Positions 5,191 to 6,110 of a stretch of 6,110 nucleotides of DNA are shown piece after piece. A model generated the notes under the pieces. That model worked only from the letters and a program-made list of their open reading frames with translations, was not told where the DNA came from and made no database searches. The DNA is from Gammaproteobacteria bacterium (GTDB lineage Bacteria; Pseudomonadota; Gammaproteobacteria; Burkholderiales; Burkholderiaceae_C), in the NCBI GenBank assembly GCA_018903185.1, contig JAHIQV010000242.1:1-6110 (forward strand). The letters run 5' to 3'. A program made the translations under genes and the position numbers. Each line of letters begins with the position of its first letter. Position 1 is the stretch's first letter.

Positions 5191-6040
5191 AGGCGTCCAG
5201 CGGCGACACCGCCGACACGGGCACGGACAGGCGCACCAATTGCTCCAGCCGCAGGCGTTCGCGCTCGGCCGTGGTCTGCGCCACCTTGTCGCGCACGTAG
5301 AGCGGCAGCGCCTCGTGCGCGGCCACCGCCTGCCCGGCAGTCAGCAAGGCCGGCGCCAGGCGCAACAGGGCCGCCGCCGTGGGCAAGGCCACCTGCCGTT
5401 CGCCCGCGAGGTCGCTGAATTGCGCACCGTAGCTGGCAAACACATTGCCCGCGAGCAGGCAGTCGCCAGCGGCCAGCGGCCCGGGCAGCGCCTGCTTCAG
5501 CCACTCTCCGAGATCGGCCGGCGAACACAGGCGCGGCGGCTGCAGCGGCACCGGATCCAGCCCCTGCGGTCCACACGCGTAGAGCGCCACATACATCTCG
5601 TCCATGCGCGCATCGAGCAGGGCCGCGATCACGCGCGGTGGCGCCTGCCCGGCCAGTGCCCGCTGGTGGCGCGCTTCTTCGGCCAGCGCCAGCAGGGTGT
5701 CCACCGGCAGGACCGGCACACCGCCTTCGCGGCCCGCGCCCCGGGCGCCATAGGCCAGGCCCTGGGCGACGGCGCAAGCGGTGCGCAAACCGGTGAACGA
5801 GCCGGGCCCGCGCGCAAACACCAGCGCATCCAGCGCCGGCAGTGCCCACCCGGCCTGTGCCAGCAGCGACTGCACCACGGGCAACAGGGTGGCCGAGGCC
5901 TGCGCGGCGCCCGGACCGGTGTGCTGCCACGGCGCATCGTCCGGCGCGCCACCACCCACCGCCACCGAGAGGGTGTCGGTGCTGGTTTCGATGGCCAGCA
6001 GGTGCAGCGGAGGAGAAGCGGGGGAGACGGCAGAGAGCAT
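5189..6040 (-). CDS. tsaB: tRNA threonylcarbamoyladenosine biosynthesis protein TsaB
   Basis: TsaB is the non-catalytic partner of TsaD (with TsaE) in making t6A at position 37 of ANN-decoding tRNAs. This 283-residue protein has the ASKHA-fold N-terminal signature LLAIETSTDTLSVAV (14-28), the diagnostic GPGSFTGLR (78-86) with ARG before it, PVDTLLALA (112-120), LDARMDEMYVALY (142-154) and the C-terminal PLYVRDKVAQ (246-255). It is longer than E. coli TsaB (about 231), mainly through loops around 99-107 and 185-215 and a C-terminal tail after 256. I chose the ATG at 6040; an ATG at 6064 and a TTG at 6088 are in frame but add residues unlike the family. No Shine-Dalgarno precedes 6040, while a GATAAT box lies six bases upstream. 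It is the first visible gene of the operon with rimI and the UDG gene. Confidence 0.96.
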   Translation of the reverse strand: MLSAVSPASPPLHLLAIETSTDTLSVAVGGGAPDDAPWQHTGPGAAQASATLLPVVQSLLAQAGWALPALDALVFARGPGSFTGLRTACAVAQGLAYGARGAGREGGVPVLPVDTLLALAEEARHQRALAGQAPPRVIAALLDARMDEMYVALYACGPQGLDPVPLQPPRLCSPADLGEWLKQALPGPLAAGDCLLAGNVFASYGAQFSDLAGERQVALPTAAALLRLAPALLTAGQAVAAHEALPLYVRDKVAQTTAERERLRLEQLVRLSVPVSAVSPLDA

Positions 6041-6046
6041 CCGGCC

Positions 6047-6052
6047 ATTATC
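6047..6052 (-). promoter_or_regulatory. tsaB operon -10 box candidate, GATAAT
   Basis: GATAAT on the minus strand matches the -10 consensus at five of six bases and ends six bases before the tsaB ATG, which would put transcription start at the ATG itself (6040). No good -35 is seen at normal spacing; TTGCGA at 6083-6088 is about 30 bases away. The remaining bases to 6110 show nothing I can name. Confidence 0.4.
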
Positions 6053-6110
6053 GGCGAGCCGCATCCGCGGCTTCGTTCGTCGTCGCAAGCGCTGTTGCCC
6101 GATGCAGGCG

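Noticed and set aside
5178..5930. Extended rimI frame reaching far into tsaB
   Set aside because: The added residues are a Gly/Ala/Arg-rich shadow of tsaB. The ribosome-binding site and family alignment place the start at 5177.
6041..6088. TTG (6088) or ATG (6064) as the tsaB start
   Set aside because: The added residues (RRRTKPR and on) are not TsaB-like, and the GATAAT box would then be inside the coding region. The choice remains moderately certain.
1..6110. CRISPR array, transposon, integrase, toxin-antitoxin, phage-defence or tRNA/rRNA genes
   Set aside because: I found no regular repeat-spacer pattern, no terminal inverted repeats with a transposase, and no tRNA-like cloverleaf. Nearly all coding space is filled by known housekeeping or metabolic families.

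Overview
The window looks like ordinary chromosomal DNA from a high-GC betaproteobacterium, most likely of the order Burkholderiales and close to Comamonadaceae. This rests on the strong G/C bias at third codon positions, the protein sequence style, and the tsaB-rimI-uracil-DNA glycosylase gene order. The genus is not certain. I see no mobile element, phage gene, CRISPR array, tRNA or rRNA.

Layout from left to right. (1) Bases 1-259, plus strand: the 3' end of a CHAD-domain gene, followed by a possible intrinsic terminator. (2) Bases 306-1648, minus strand: two glutathione S-transferase genes of different subfamilies, joined by a 4-base ATGA overlap. (3) Bases 1749-2588, minus strand: pyrF, orotidine-5'-phosphate decarboxylase, with a GC-rich hairpin over its stop codon. 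(4) Bases 2589-2650: a compact divergent promoter region. (5) Bases 2651-3547, plus strand: a ten-helix EamA/DMT-family exporter. (6) Bases 3548-3636: a convergent spacer with small repeats. (7) Bases 3637-6040, minus strand: a tight operon read tsaB, rimI, uracil-DNA glycosylase. Bases 6041-6110 hold only its promoter region.

The right-hand operon joins three information-processing functions: tRNA t6A modification (TsaB), N-terminal acetylation of ribosomal protein S18 (RimI) and removal of uracil from DNA (family 4 UDG). The genes are spaced or overlapped for coupled translation. pyrF serves pyrimidine synthesis. The two GSTs probably handle thiol/disulfide chemistry or electrophile detoxification.

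Nothing here is clearly a new system. Two observations deserve follow-up. First, the UDG has an N-terminal peptide that matches the spacing of the clamp-loader-binding peptide of the DNA polymerase III psi subunit (HolD). It is joined to the enzyme by an Ala/Pro-rich linker and sits beside rimI, the gene that neighbours holD in E. coli. Second, three transcription-unit heads (pyrF, the EamA gene, tsaB) each have a TANNNT- or GATAAT-like box 6-7 bases before the ATG and no good Shine-Dalgarno sequence, as expected of leaderless mRNAs.
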